Shown piece after piece: positions 1 to 8,015 of a stretch of 41,882 nucleotides of DNA. The notes beneath the pieces are model-generated. The model was not told the DNA's origin. It worked only from the letters and a program-made list of their open reading frames with translations, and made no database searches. Numbering within the stretch: the stretch's first letter is position 1; the number at the start of each line of letters is the position of its first letter. Source of the DNA: Microbacterium ureisolvens (GTDB lineage Bacteria; Actinomycetota; Actinomycetes; Actinomycetales; Microbacteriaceae). The position numbers and the translations under genes were made by a program. The stretch covers positions 1 through 41,882 of the forward strand of contig NZ_JADIJE010000020.1 in the NCBI RefSeq assembly GCF_015278315.1, in the 5' to 3' direction.

Positions 1-99
1 GTCATCGTGGGATCACTCTTCTTGCTTCTTGGCGGAAACAGCTGGGTTCCCACGATGGCCCATCAACGTCTACGACGCCGAGGACCCCGCGGGAAGTGA
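1..99 (+). CDS. C-terminal end of a membrane protein (partial)
   Basis: Frame 1 is open from the window edge to a TGA at 97-99. It encodes a hydrophobic stretch (VIVGSLFLLLGG) followed by a short basic tail, as expected for the last transmembrane helix and cytoplasmic end of an integral membrane protein. The start and nearly all of the gene lie outside the window, so the family cannot be named. A transporter linked to the neighbouring glutamate decarboxylase is conceivable, but nothing here shows it. Confidence 0.45.
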   Translation, partial: VIVGSLFLLLGGNSWVPTMAHQRLRRRGPRGK

Positions 100-251
100 C
101 ACCACGCTATGGGACTCACCCTTCGAATGCGCAGCGGGGGCAATAGGGTCGCGGCGTAGGGGACCGATCACCGGGTGTCCGGCGGGGAATCCGGATCGTC
201 TGCGCATCCACGCGCACCTTCGCCGGCGGTCCGCGACTCAACGGAGGATGC

Positions 252-1619
252 ATGTACCAGGATGAAGCGCTCCAGCCCCTCTTCGCCCGAGCCGGCGAGG
301 CGACGACCGCAAGATACAACGTCATCCCCGACGCGGAGATGCTGCCCGAGACGGCGTACCGCGTGATCCGGGACCAGACGATGCTCGACGGCAACGCGCG
401 GCTCAATCTCGCGACGTTCGTCGGCACGTGGATGGACGACTACGCGGGCCGCCTCGCCGTCGAATCCGCCGACAAGAACATGATCGACAAGGACGAGTAC
501 CCGGCCACGGCCGCCATCGAGGAGTGCTGCTGGCGCATCCTCGGGAACCTGTGGAATGCGCCGGACGACGACGACGTGATCGGCACGTCGACGATCGGCT
601 CGTCGGAGGCGTGCATGCTCGGCGGGCTGGCGCTCAAGCGCCGCTGGCAGCACGCCCGCCGCGCGGCGGAGAAGTCCACCGATAAGCCGAACCTGATCAT
701 GAGCTCTGCCGTCCAGGTGTGCTGGGAGAAGTTCTGCAACTACCTCGACGTCGAGATGCGACTGGTCCCCGTGACGCAGGAGCATCCGCTCATGGACGGC
801 ACGGGCCTGGAGGAGCTCGTCGACGAGAACACGATCGGCGTGGTGGCGATCGTGGGCGTCACCTACACCGGAGCGTACGAGCCGGTGAAGGCGATCGCCG
901 CGAAACTCGACGAGATCCAGGCGAAGACCGGGCTCGACATCCCGATCCACGTGGACGGCGCCTCCGGCGCCATGGTCGCGCCGTTCCTGCAGCCCGACCT
1001 CGAGTGGGACTTCCGGGTGGAGCGGGTGCAGTCCATCAACACGTCAGGCCACAAGTACGGTCTCGTGTACCCCGGTGTGGGATGGGTCGTGTGGCGCAAC
1101 ACCGCCGCGCTGCCGGAGGACCTCGTCTTCAAGGTGAGCTACCTGGGTGGATCGATGCCCACTTTCGCGCTCAACTTCTCCCGCCCCGGCACGCAGGTGC
1201 TCCTGCAGTACTACCGGTTCCTGCGCCTGGGCCGCGCCGGATACACGGCGATTCAGCAGGCCTCGCAGGACGTGGCGACTTACCTGTCGTCGGCAGTGGG
1301 AGAGCTCGACGCCTTCGAGCTGCTCAGCGACGGCACCGACATCCCCGTATTCGCCTGGCGGCTCACTCCCGGCCACACCGACAAATGGACGCTGTACCAC
1401 CTGTCCGAGCGGCTGCGCATCAAGGGATGGCTCGTCCCGGCGTATCCCCTCTCCGGCGATCTGGCGGATCAGACGGTGATGCGCATCGTCTGCCGGAACG
1501 GGCTGAGCCGCGACCTCGCGGAGGACCTTATGAAGGACATCCGCAGCGAGACCGAGTTCCTCGACTCGCTCGACAGCCCCATGCCCCACCCGGGCGTCGG
1601 TCCCGCGTTCCACCATTGA
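252..1619 (+). CDS. gadB: Glutamate decarboxylase
   Basis: A 455-residue PLP-dependent group II decarboxylase that converts L-glutamate to GABA and CO2 and consumes a cytoplasmic proton, usually for acid resistance or GABA metabolism. Full length for the family. The Schiff-base lysine is K268 in INTSGHKYG, and the aspartate that contacts the PLP ring nitrogen is D235 in HVDGASGA. The N-terminal ARYNVIPDAEMLP and NLATFVGTWMDDYA stretches are typical of GadB. The start is ATG 252, with GGAGG at 243-247 four bases upstream. An ATG at 248 is in another frame. A YrhK-like membrane protein gene follows with a 4-base overlap, so the two are probably cotranslated. No glutamate/GABA antiporter is visible, although the membrane-protein tail at 1-99 could belong to a transporter. 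Confidence 0.95.
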   Translation: MYQDEALQPLFARAGEATTARYNVIPDAEMLPETAYRVIRDQTMLDGNARLNLATFVGTWMDDYAGRLAVESADKNMIDKDEYPATAAIEECCWRILGNLWNAPDDDDVIGTSTIGSSEACMLGGLALKRRWQHARRAAEKSTDKPNLIMSSAVQVCWEKFCNYLDVEMRLVPVTQEHPLMDGTGLEELVDENTIGVVAIVGVTYTGAYEPVKAIAAKLDEIQAKTGLDIPIHVDGASGAMVAPFLQPDLEWDFRVERVQSINTSGHKYGLVYPGVGWVVWRNTAALPEDLVFKVSYLGGSMPTFALNFSRPGTQVLLQYYRFLRLGRAGYTAIQQASQDVATYLSSAVGELDAFELLSDGTDIPVFAWRLTPGHTDKWTLYHLSERLRIKGWLVPAYPLSGDLADQTVMRIVCRNGLSRDLAEDLMKDIRSETEFLDSLDSPMPHPGVGPAFHH

Positions 1620-2272
1620 GTACACGGCCACCCGCGGACCAGGCCTCGCGGCGGATCCGGCGTCTCCGGCGGGAGTCCTGGGGATTCGCGGTCGGCTCGG
1701 CGCTGTTCTTCATCGGCGTCGTGCCGGCCTATGCCGCGTGGGCAGGTCCGGTCGGCGCGAACGCCACGTTCTTCGCCGGGTCCATCTTCTTCACGACGGC
1801 GGGGCTCATCCAGCTGCTGCTGAGCGGGCGCCGCACGCCCGACACGCGCATGAACCGCGCCGACCGCGCCGACTGGTGGGCGGCCGCGATCCAGTTCGCC
1901 GGAACGCTCCTGTTCAACGTGTCGACCGCCGCCGCCCTCATCGCCGCCATCGCCGACCCGAGCTACGTCGGCGCCGGCTGGCGACCCGACGCGTGGGGCT
2001 CGACGGCGTTCCTCATCTCCAGCGTGCTGGCGGTGATGGCGACGAAGGACCGGGGGAAGCTGTGGGACCGCGACGCCCGCACGTGGCACGGCACTGGCCT
2101 CAACCTGCTGGGATCCATCGCGTTCGGTGTCTCGGCCGTCGCCGCTTTCGTCGTGCCGGCCACGGGCGAGCTCGTCAGCGCGTTCTGGGCGAACCTCGGC
2201 ACGGGCATCGGCGCGCTCTGCTTCTTCGCGGCGGCGCTGCTGGCCCGCCGCACCATCGGAACGGAAGACTGA
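1616..2272 (+). CDS. YrhK-like membrane protein coupled to gadB
   Basis: A 218-residue integral membrane protein. The start is TTG 1616, which overlaps the gadB stop codon (TTGA), so translational coupling is likely; no Shine-Dalgarno sequence is seen. After a basic N-terminus (SRRIRRLRRES) come hydrophobic segments around WGFAVGSALFFIGVV, ATFFAGSIFFTTAGLIQLLL, AIQFAGTLLFNVS, STAFLISSVLAVMA, LLGSIAFGVSAVAAFVV and GTGIGALCFFAAALL. The GSxxFxxG...FxxGSxFFTxAGxxQL pattern resembles the YrhK domain (function unknown). The family call is from memory and moderately sure. Cotranscription with glutamate decarboxylase suggests a role in the same acid or GABA response, which is inference only. Confidence 0.75.
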   Translation: MSTRPPADQASRRIRRLRRESWGFAVGSALFFIGVVPAYAAWAGPVGANATFFAGSIFFTTAGLIQLLLSGRRTPDTRMNRADRADWWAAAIQFAGTLLFNVSTAAALIAAIADPSYVGAGWRPDAWGSTAFLISSVLAVMATKDRGKLWDRDARTWHGTGLNLLGSIAFGVSAVAAFVVPATGELVSAFWANLGTGIGALCFFAAALLARRTIGTED

Positions 2273-2281
2273 GCGGATGCC

Positions 2282-4267
2282 TCAGCCGGCGTTCGCCCGA
2301 GAACGCACGTCGCCGCGCCCACCGATGAGCACGTAGTCGGCGTGCTTCGCGACGAGGCCGTCGCCGGCCGTGCGCCCGCGGAGGCGACGCCAGACCCACG
2401 GCAGGGCGTCGCGCCTCAGCCAGGAGCCGGGGGCCACCGGGTCGTCGTCGGCGTGGAGGGCCGCGTCGAGGTCGCCGAGCGCCTCGGCATCGGGCACGCC
2501 GAGCACTTCGGCGGCCCGGTACGCGAGGTAGCGGTGGCCGCGCGGACGCAGGTGCACCTTGTCGTCGGCCCACAGCTCGAGGTCGCCGATGGCGGGGAGC
2601 CCGCGGTCGTCGAGGAACGCGTCGGTGTCGAGCAGCACCGCCCCGGTCTGCGCGGCGATGCGGCGCAGCTCGGAGGAGAACACGGCGAACCGCTGCGCGA
2701 ACAGCAGCGCCGCACGGCGCCGCGGCAGGAAGGGGGTCACGATGAGAACGTCGATCCCGGCCGCGCGCAGCCGCCGGACCGCCTCCTCCAGCCGGGCGGC
2801 GACGGCGACGGGGTCGACGTGCCGCGCGACGAGGTCGTTGGCCCCGATGAGGACCGATACGAGATCCGGCCGCAGCGCGAGCGCGTGCGGCAGCTGCTCG
2901 GCGAGGACGTGGTGGACCCGGCGACTGCGCACGGCGAGGTTGGCGTAGCGGAACGGCTGATCGCTCCCCTGCGCGTGCGCCAGCAGCTGCGCGAGCCGGT
3001 CCGCCCATCCGCGGTACTGGCCCGCAGGCATCCGGGACGCGTCGCACAGCCCTTCGGTGATCGAGTCGCCGAGCGCGACGAACCGCGACCACGACCGCCG
3101 CGGGGCGGGGGTCGGCACCGCCGGCCGGGTCGCGCCGCGCTGGCGCCGCGCGTCGTCGATGGGGCGCAGCATCCGTGCCTCGTCGTAGTGCTCGACCAAG
3201 CGGCTGCACACGGCGTCCCAGGTGCGCTCGCGCACGGATTCGCGTGCGGCTGCCGCGAACGCGCGCCGCTTGCCGTCGTCGCCGACGAGGTCGGCGACCC
3301 GCGCGCGCAGGTCGGCGAGGTCACCGGGGCGGTAGAGCCAGCCGTCGACCGAGGACCGCACCAGGTCGACGGGCCCGCCGACGCCGGTGGCGACCACGGG
3401 CACGCCGCTGGCGAGCGCCTCCTGGATCGTCTGCCCGAAGGTCTCGCTCTCTCCCGGGTGGACGAACACGTCGAACCCGGCGAGGGCTTCGGCGAGCGTC
3501 GGCCCGGTGAGATGGCCCGTGAAGACGGCGTCGGGCAGCGCGCGTTCGAGCGCGGGCCGTGCCGGACCGTCGCCCACGATGACCAGGCGCGCGCCGTCGA
3601 GGCCGGACAGCGCGGCGAGATCCTCGACCTGCTTCTCGGGGGCCAGGCGGCCCACGTACCCGACGATCGTCTGACCGGGTGCCACGCGCGCACGCCAGCC
3701 GTCGTCGCGCCGCTCCGGGCCGAACCGCTGGATGTCGACCCCGCGACCCCAGCGGCGCAGGCGGTCGACCCCGAGCTCCTCGAGCTGCCGCAGCGACGCG
3801 GTCGACGGCGCCAGGGTGAGTGTGGCCCGCCGGTGCAGTCGCCCGATGTGGCGACCGACGAGCGCGCCGGCCCGCGGCATCCCGTACTTCTCGGCGTAGG
3901 CCACGACGTCGGTCTGGTAGACGGCGACGGTCGGCACGCGCAACGCATCGGCGGCGGCGAGCCCCTGCCACCCGAGCACGAACGGCGACGCGAGGTGCAC
4001 GACGTCGGGGCGGAACTCGCGGAGGATCGCCGTCAGTCGCGCGGCGCGCGCGAAGACCACGCGCACCTCGGGATACGACGGCAGGGGCGCCGAGCGCAGC
4101 AGCTCGGTGCGGGCACCGTGGAGGTCGGTGGTGATCTCACCGGCGCGCGGTGCGATGACGAGGGTCTCGTGTCCTTCCACGGCGAGGTGCCGCAGGACGT
4201 GGAGCACCGACCCCGTCACCCCGTTCATGTGGGGCAGGAACGATTCGGCGAGCAGTGCGACTCTCAC
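2282..4267 (-). CDS. GT4 glycosyltransferase fused to SGNH/GDSL hydrolase
   Basis: One uninterrupted 661-residue frame carries two domains. Residues 1 to ~365 form a GT-B family 4 glycosyltransferase: the N-terminal ESFLPHMNGVTGSV matches MgtA/PimB-like GDP-mannose-dependent mannosyltransferases, and E275 and E283 in GESETFGQTIQEA form the EX7E sugar-nucleotide motif. Residues ~395-590 form an SGNH hydrolase with block I GDSITEG (Ser402), block III GANDL (Asn477) and block V DKVH (Asp569, His572). The linker is Arg/Pro/Ala-rich. The start is uncertain: GTG 4267 begins exactly at the Rossmann strand (VRVALLAES), but its GGAGG lies only one base away; GTG 4345 would add 26 residues without an RBS. 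The gene is convergent with the YrhK-like gene (9-base gap). It probably adds mannose-type sugars to a lipid or wall glycan and trims or transfers acyl groups. Confidence 0.85.
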   Translation of the reverse strand: MRVALLAESFLPHMNGVTGSVLHVLRHLAVEGHETLVIAPRAGEITTDLHGARTELLRSAPLPSYPEVRVVFARAARLTAILREFRPDVVHLASPFVLGWQGLAAADALRVPTVAVYQTDVVAYAEKYGMPRAGALVGRHIGRLHRRATLTLAPSTASLRQLEELGVDRLRRWGRGVDIQRFGPERRDDGWRARVAPGQTIVGYVGRLAPEKQVEDLAALSGLDGARLVIVGDGPARPALERALPDAVFTGHLTGPTLAEALAGFDVFVHPGESETFGQTIQEALASGVPVVATGVGGPVDLVRSSVDGWLYRPGDLADLRARVADLVGDDGKRRAFAAAARESVRERTWDAVCSRLVEHYDEARMLRPIDDARRQRGATRPAVPTPAPRRSWSRFVALGDSITEGLCDASRMPAGQYRGWADRLAQLLAHAQGSDQPFRYANLAVRSRRVHHVLAEQLPHALALRPDLVSVLIGANDLVARHVDPVAVAARLEEAVRRLRAAGIDVLIVTPFLPRRRAALLFAQRFAVFSSELRRIAAQTGAVLLDTDAFLDDRGLPAIGDLELWADDKVHLRPRGHRYLAYRAAEVLGVPDAEALGDLDAALHADDDPVAPGSWLRRDALPWVWRRLRGRTAGDGLVAKHADYVLIGGRGDVRSRANAG

Positions 4268-4394
4268 GCCTCCAGGGTGACGGCGAGGCGGCGGACGGAT
4301 GCCTCGAATCGGCGCCCGCCCGCAAGTGTTCACCGGATGCACCACGGCGGGTCACCGGACGTGCGCCGTTCGGTCGCCGTTCACCGCGGACGGC

Positions 4395-4406
4395 TATCAA
4401 AGGCAC
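4395..4406 (+). promoter_or_regulatory. Candidate leaderless -10 box for the DedA gene
   Basis: TATCAA at 4395-4400 lies exactly six bases before ATG 4407. The same geometry recurs upstream of several other genes in the window. No clear -35 box was identified. Confidence 0.4.
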
Positions 4407-5015
4407 ATGGTCGAGGACCTGCTGACCGAAGTGGCGCGCAGTCCGTGGGCGCTCCCCCTGCTGTTCGCGCTGGTGCTCGGCGACGCGTTCCTGGTCGTGA
4501 TCCCGGGCGAAGCCGCGGTGACGGCGCTCGGCGCCCTGGCGGTGTCCCAGGGCGAGCCCCCGCTGGCCGCGATCGTCCTCGTCGCCGCCGCGGCGGCGCT
4601 GTGCGGAGACGCGGCGTGCTACCTCGTCGGCCGCACCATCGGCCTGGAGAGGTGGCGCTGGATGCGGACCTCCCGCGCGCGCGCCGCCTTCGGCTGGGCG
4701 CGCGCGCGGCTGGAGCGGCGTGCTGCTCTCGTGCTCTTCACGGCACGGTTCATCCCGTTCGCGCGGCTCGCCGTGAACCTGACGGCCGGCGCGACGAGGC
4801 TGGCAGCCCCGCGGTACCTCGCGGTCGCGGGTCTGGCCGCCCTGGCCTGGGCGCTGTACCAGGCGCTCATCGGGGCCGTGGTCGCGACGTTCGTGCCCGG
4901 CGGGCCGGTGGTCGCCGTCGTGGTGTCGGTGACGTTCGCCGTCGGGCTGGGCCTGACGGTCGACGCCGTCCTCGCGCGGCGTCTCGGAGCGAGGAGGTCC
5001 GTGAATGACGAGTGA
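4407..5015 (+). CDS. DedA family (VTT domain) membrane protein
   Basis: A 202-residue polytopic membrane protein of the DedA/SNARE-associated (VTT) superfamily. These proteins act as lipid flippases or transporters, for example in undecaprenyl-phosphate recycling, and support membrane homeostasis. Diagnostic pieces are the first re-entrant segment with the acidic motif (GDAFLVVIPGE), GDAACYLVGRTIG, and the second motif ARFIPFARLAVNLTAG containing the conserved arginines and glycine. ATG 4407 is chosen because the typical DedA N-terminus starts there; upstream in-frame sequence is not protein-like. It overlaps the following nuclease frame only if that gene starts at GTG 5012. Confidence 0.9.
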   Translation: MVEDLLTEVARSPWALPLLFALVLGDAFLVVIPGEAAVTALGALAVSQGEPPLAAIVLVAAAAALCGDAACYLVGRTIGLERWRWMRTSRARAAFGWARARLERRAALVLFTARFIPFARLAVNLTAGATRLAAPRYLAVAGLAALAWALYQALIGAVVATFVPGGPVVAVVVSVTFAVGLGLTVDAVLARRLGARRSVNDE

Positions 5016-5113
5016 GCCGGACGCTGCGCCAGGCCGCGGCGGGACGACGGGTCGGGGCGGACGCACCCGACGCGCGTGCGACAACTGTCGCGGGCTCCCG
5101 CGATGATGGAGCG

Positions 5114-5938
5114 GTGGCAGATCCCGATGCGTACGACGACGGCTTCCTCGGCATCCCGGTTCCCCTCCCCCGCCCCGTGGACGGGCGTGCCGTGCGCGAG
5201 CTCACCTATCCGCGGTTCACGGTGCTGTTGGAGCCGGAGCGCCGGCTCGCCGTCATGACGGGCGTCAACATCGACGGCTCGTCGCTGCTCGACCTGCCGC
5301 GGACAGGCGACTGGGAGCTGGACCCGCGCGTGCCGGCCGCCGAACAGGCCGGACCCGCGGTCTACGCCTCGAATGATCTCGACCGCGGCCATCTCGTGCG
5401 GCGGCGCGACCCCGGCTGGGGCACGCCGGCGCAGGCGCGGCGGGCCACCGAAGCCACGTTCGTCTACCCGAACGCCGCGCCTCAGGCAAGCGGGTTCAAC
5501 CAGTCGAAGGAGCTGTGGCTCGGCCTCGAAGACCACGTCCTCGCGTTCGCCGACGCCACGGATGAACGCGTCAGCGTGTTCACGGCCCCCGTGCTCGCCG
5601 ACGACGATCCGCCGTACCGCGGCATCCGCGTGCCGCGCCGCTTCGTCAAGGTGGGCGCGTGGGCGACCGCCGACGGTGTGCTCGCCGCCGCGGGCTTCGT
5701 GCTCGACCAGTCGCAGCTCATCGATCTGAGCCAGGGTGTGCTCGTGGTGCCACAGCTCGGCGCCTTCCGCACGTTCCAGGTGCCGATCGCCGACATCGAG
5801 GAGATCGCGCGGATCGACCTCGGGCCGCTCGTGGCCGCCGACGTGCTGCCGGAAGACGCGCCGGCCGACGGCACGACGGTGCGCGAAGAGGACGCATGGC
5901 GCCCCCTCCGCGCACCGGAGGATGTGTTCCTCGGCTGA
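5114..5938 (+). CDS. DNA/RNA non-specific endonuclease (NUC1 family)
   Basis: A 274-residue beta-beta-alpha-metal nuclease of the Serratia/NucA type, which cleaves DNA and RNA using a histidine base and one Mg2+ ion. The catalytic motif DRGH is at residues 90-93 (general base His93) inside YASNDLDRGHL. The second element, TFVYPNAAPQASGFNQ, carries the metal-binding Asn129. No signal peptide is visible, which is unusual because many family members are secreted. The start is chosen as GTG 5114: a GATGAT -10-like box sits six bases before it, and the protein begins with a family-like MADPDAYDDGFLG. GTG 5012, overlapping the DedA stop, would add 34 low-complexity residues and remains possible. 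Confidence 0.85.
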   Translation: MADPDAYDDGFLGIPVPLPRPVDGRAVRELTYPRFTVLLEPERRLAVMTGVNIDGSSLLDLPRTGDWELDPRVPAAEQAGPAVYASNDLDRGHLVRRRDPGWGTPAQARRATEATFVYPNAAPQASGFNQSKELWLGLEDHVLAFADATDERVSVFTAPVLADDDPPYRGIRVPRRFVKVGAWATADGVLAAAGFVLDQSQLIDLSQGVLVVPQLGAFRTFQVPIADIEEIARIDLGPLVAADVLPEDAPADGTTVREEDAWRPLRAPEDVFLG

Positions 5939-5962
5939 CCACTCTCAACCGAGGAGCAGGAC

Positions 5963-6610
5963 CTACTCCCCCGCGAGCCCGCCGAGCAGGTGGCCGAACG
6001 AGCGGCCCTCGCCGAGGTAGTTGGCGGGATCGAACGGGTCGGAGGCGTTCGCGGCCTCACGGCGGGCGATCGCCTCGGCGAGCTCACGCGCGCCGCGGTC
6101 GATGCGCTCTCCCAGCGGCGCGACGTTGTCGGCCGATGCGCCCCAGTCGCTCGACGCTGCGAACACCCCGGTCGAGACCGGCTCCGCGTGCAGGTACGTG
6201 AACAGCGGCCGGATGGCGTAGTCGATCGCCAGCGAGTGACGGGCGGTGCCGGCGTTCGCACCGATCAGCACGGGCTTGCCGGTGAGGGCGTCGGGGTCCA
6301 GCACGTCGATGAACGACTTGAAGAGCCCCGAGTAGCTCGTGGAGAAGATCGGCGTCACGGCGATGACGGCGTCGGCCGAGACGACCGCATTGATCGCCGA
6401 CTCGAGCGCAGGCGGCGCGAAGCCGGTGAGGAGGTTGTTCGTGATGTCGTGCGCGTAGTCGCGCAGCTCGAACACGTCCACCTCGACCTCGATGCCCCGG
6501 TCCGAGAGCTGCTTCGCCGTCGCGGCGGCGAGCCGGTCGGCGAGCATGCGGGTGGACGACGGGTTCGAGAGCCCGGCCGAGATCACCGCGATCCGACGTG
6601 CCGTGGTCAT
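5963..6610 (-). CDS. NADPH-dependent FMN reductase, CE1759-type partner of the monooxygenase
   Basis: A 215-residue flavodoxin-like FMN reductase that supplies reduced flavin to the luciferase-like monooxygenase encoded directly upstream. The phosphate-binding loop is SAGLSNPSSTRMLAD at the N-terminus, and the FMN-contacting segment is TPIFSTSYSGLFKSFIDVLD. It belongs with the 'LLM duo' partners described from Corynebacterium efficiens CE1759. ATG 6610 begins one base after the stop of the monooxygenase gene, so the two form one operon read on the minus strand. The C-terminal FGHLLGGLAGE tail looks complete. The physiological substrate of the pair is unknown. Confidence 0.9.
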   Translation of the reverse strand: MTTARRIAVISAGLSNPSSTRMLADRLAAATAKQLSDRGIEVEVDVFELRDYAHDITNNLLTGFAPPALESAINAVVSADAVIAVTPIFSTSYSGLFKSFIDVLDPDALTGKPVLIGANAGTARHSLAIDYAIRPLFTYLHAEPVSTGVFAASSDWGASADNVAPLGERIDRGARELAEAIARREAANASDPFDPANYLGEGRSFGHLLGGLAGE

Positions 6611-6611
6611 C

Positions 6612-7838
6612 TCACGCCTCCTTCCGGCCGAGGCCGAACGCGGCACCCGCGGGCGCCGGGGTGTCCTGGTAGGGGCTGGCACCGACGAGGTTGTCGCCGC
6701 GGTTCGCGCCGGGCACCGCCTGACGCGGGGCCCCGTCGCCGTAGGCGGCCTTCACCAGGTTGGCGTGCGTCGGCGCGTCCGGGACCTCCGCCGGGCGGTT
6801 CTTCTGCAGCTCCTTGCGCAGCACCGGCACCACTTCGCCGCCCAGGATGTCGAGCTGCTCGAGCACCGTCTTCAGCGGCAGGCCGGCGTGGTCCATGAGG
6901 AACAGCTGACGCTGGTAGTCGCCGTAGGTGTCGCGCATCGCGGCGTAGCGGTCGATCACCTGCTGCGGCGAGCCGACGGTGAGCGGGGTCATCTCGCTGA
7001 AGTCCTCGAGCGAGGGGCCGTGCCCGTAGACGGGCGCGTTGTCGAAGTACGGGCGGAACTGCGTGACCGCGTCCTGCGACTTCGCCGCCATGAACACCTG
7101 GCCGCCGAGGCCGACGATCGCCTGCTCGGGCGTGCCGTGGCCGTAGTGCGCGAAGCGCTGGCGGTACAGAGCGATCAGGCGCTGGTAGTGCTCCTTGGGC
7201 CAGAAGATGTTGTTCGCGAAGAAGCCGTCGCCGTAGTACGCGGCCTGCTCGGCGATCTCGGGCGTGCGGATCGAGCCGTGCCACACGAAGGGAGCGACGC
7301 CGTCCAGCGGGCGCGGGGTCGAGGTGAAGCCCTGCAGCGGGGTGCGGAACTGACCCTCCCAGTCGACGACGTCCTCACGCCACAGGCGGTGCAGCAGGTT
7401 GTAGTTCTCGATGGCCAGCGGAAGCCCCTGGCGGATGTCCTTGCCGAACCACGGGTAGACCGGACCGGTGTTGCCGCGGCCGATCATCAGGTCGGCACGG
7501 CCGCCCGACACGTGCTGCAGCATCGCGTAGTCCTCGGCGATCTTCACCGGGTCGTTCGTGGTGATCAGCGTCGTCGCGGTCGAGAGGACGAGCCGCTCGG
7601 TCTGCGCCGCGATGTACGCGAGGGTGGTCGTGGGCGACGACGACCAGAACGGCGGGTTGTGGTGCTCGCCGAGCGCGAAGACGTCAAGGCCCACCTCCTC
7701 GGCGTGCTTGGCGATCTTGAGGGTCGCCTGAATCCTCTCCGCCTCACTCGGCGTGGTGCCGTCGGTCGGGTCCTGGGTGATGTCGCTCACCGTGAAGATG
7801 CCGAACTGCATTCCCGACCACGTGGTGCTCTCGCTCAC
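6612..7838 (-). CDS. LLM class flavin-dependent oxidoreductase (CE1758 family)
   Basis: A 408-residue luciferase-like TIM-barrel monooxygenase that uses FMNH2 and oxygen. Typical segments are MQFGIFTVSDI at the start, FALGEHHNPPFWSSSPTTTLAY, RADLMIGRGNTGPVYPWFG and HGSIRTPEIAEQAAYYGDGFFANNIFWP. With the next gene it forms the CE1758/CE1759 monooxygenase-reductase pair. The start is GTG 7838, supported by GGAGAAG about six bases upstream; a start 17 codons earlier has no ribosome-binding site. The acceptor substrate cannot be read from sequence. Confidence 0.92.
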   Translation of the reverse strand: MSESTTWSGMQFGIFTVSDITQDPTDGTTPSEAERIQATLKIAKHAEEVGLDVFALGEHHNPPFWSSSPTTTLAYIAAQTERLVLSTATTLITTNDPVKIAEDYAMLQHVSGGRADLMIGRGNTGPVYPWFGKDIRQGLPLAIENYNLLHRLWREDVVDWEGQFRTPLQGFTSTPRPLDGVAPFVWHGSIRTPEIAEQAAYYGDGFFANNIFWPKEHYQRLIALYRQRFAHYGHGTPEQAIVGLGGQVFMAAKSQDAVTQFRPYFDNAPVYGHGPSLEDFSEMTPLTVGSPQQVIDRYAAMRDTYGDYQRQLFLMDHAGLPLKTVLEQLDILGGEVVPVLRKELQKNRPAEVPDAPTHANLVKAAYGDGAPRQAVPGANRGDNLVGASPYQDTPAPAGAAFGLGRKEA

Positions 7839-7937
7839 GATCGCTTCTCCGCTCTTTCGCCGTGCGGGTTCTCCGTCGTGCGAATCCATGCAAATGAATG
7901 TATCTCGTAGAACGCGTGCGCACCAAGATTATTCCGA

Positions 7938-7964
7938 GCGGATGCCGGGACCCCCGGCATCCGC
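7938..7964 (-). terminator. GGATGCC-type hairpin after the ROK gene
   Basis: A perfect 12-bp inverted repeat, GCGGATGCCGGG (7938-7949) and CCCGGCATCCGC (7953-7964), with a 3-base loop. It lies between the end of the ROK gene and the start of the monooxygenase operon, both on the minus strand. There is no strong U-tract, as is common in actinobacteria. Confidence 0.7.
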
Positions 7965-8015
7965 TTCATCCATGATCAACCCTCTGCGGCGTCGCGCGCG
8001 CGTGGGCGGTCGGAG

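Noticed and set aside
29..265. 78-codon + frame at the left end
   Set aside because: It crosses the stop of the partial membrane protein in another frame and overlaps the gadB start; the composition is not protein-like.
2342..5008. 888-codon open frame on the + strand across the glycosyltransferase gene
   Set aside because: It is antisense to a gene with complete GT4 and SGNH motifs. Its own translation is Arg/Gly/Val-rich without any recognisable domain, as expected for a shadow in high-GC DNA.
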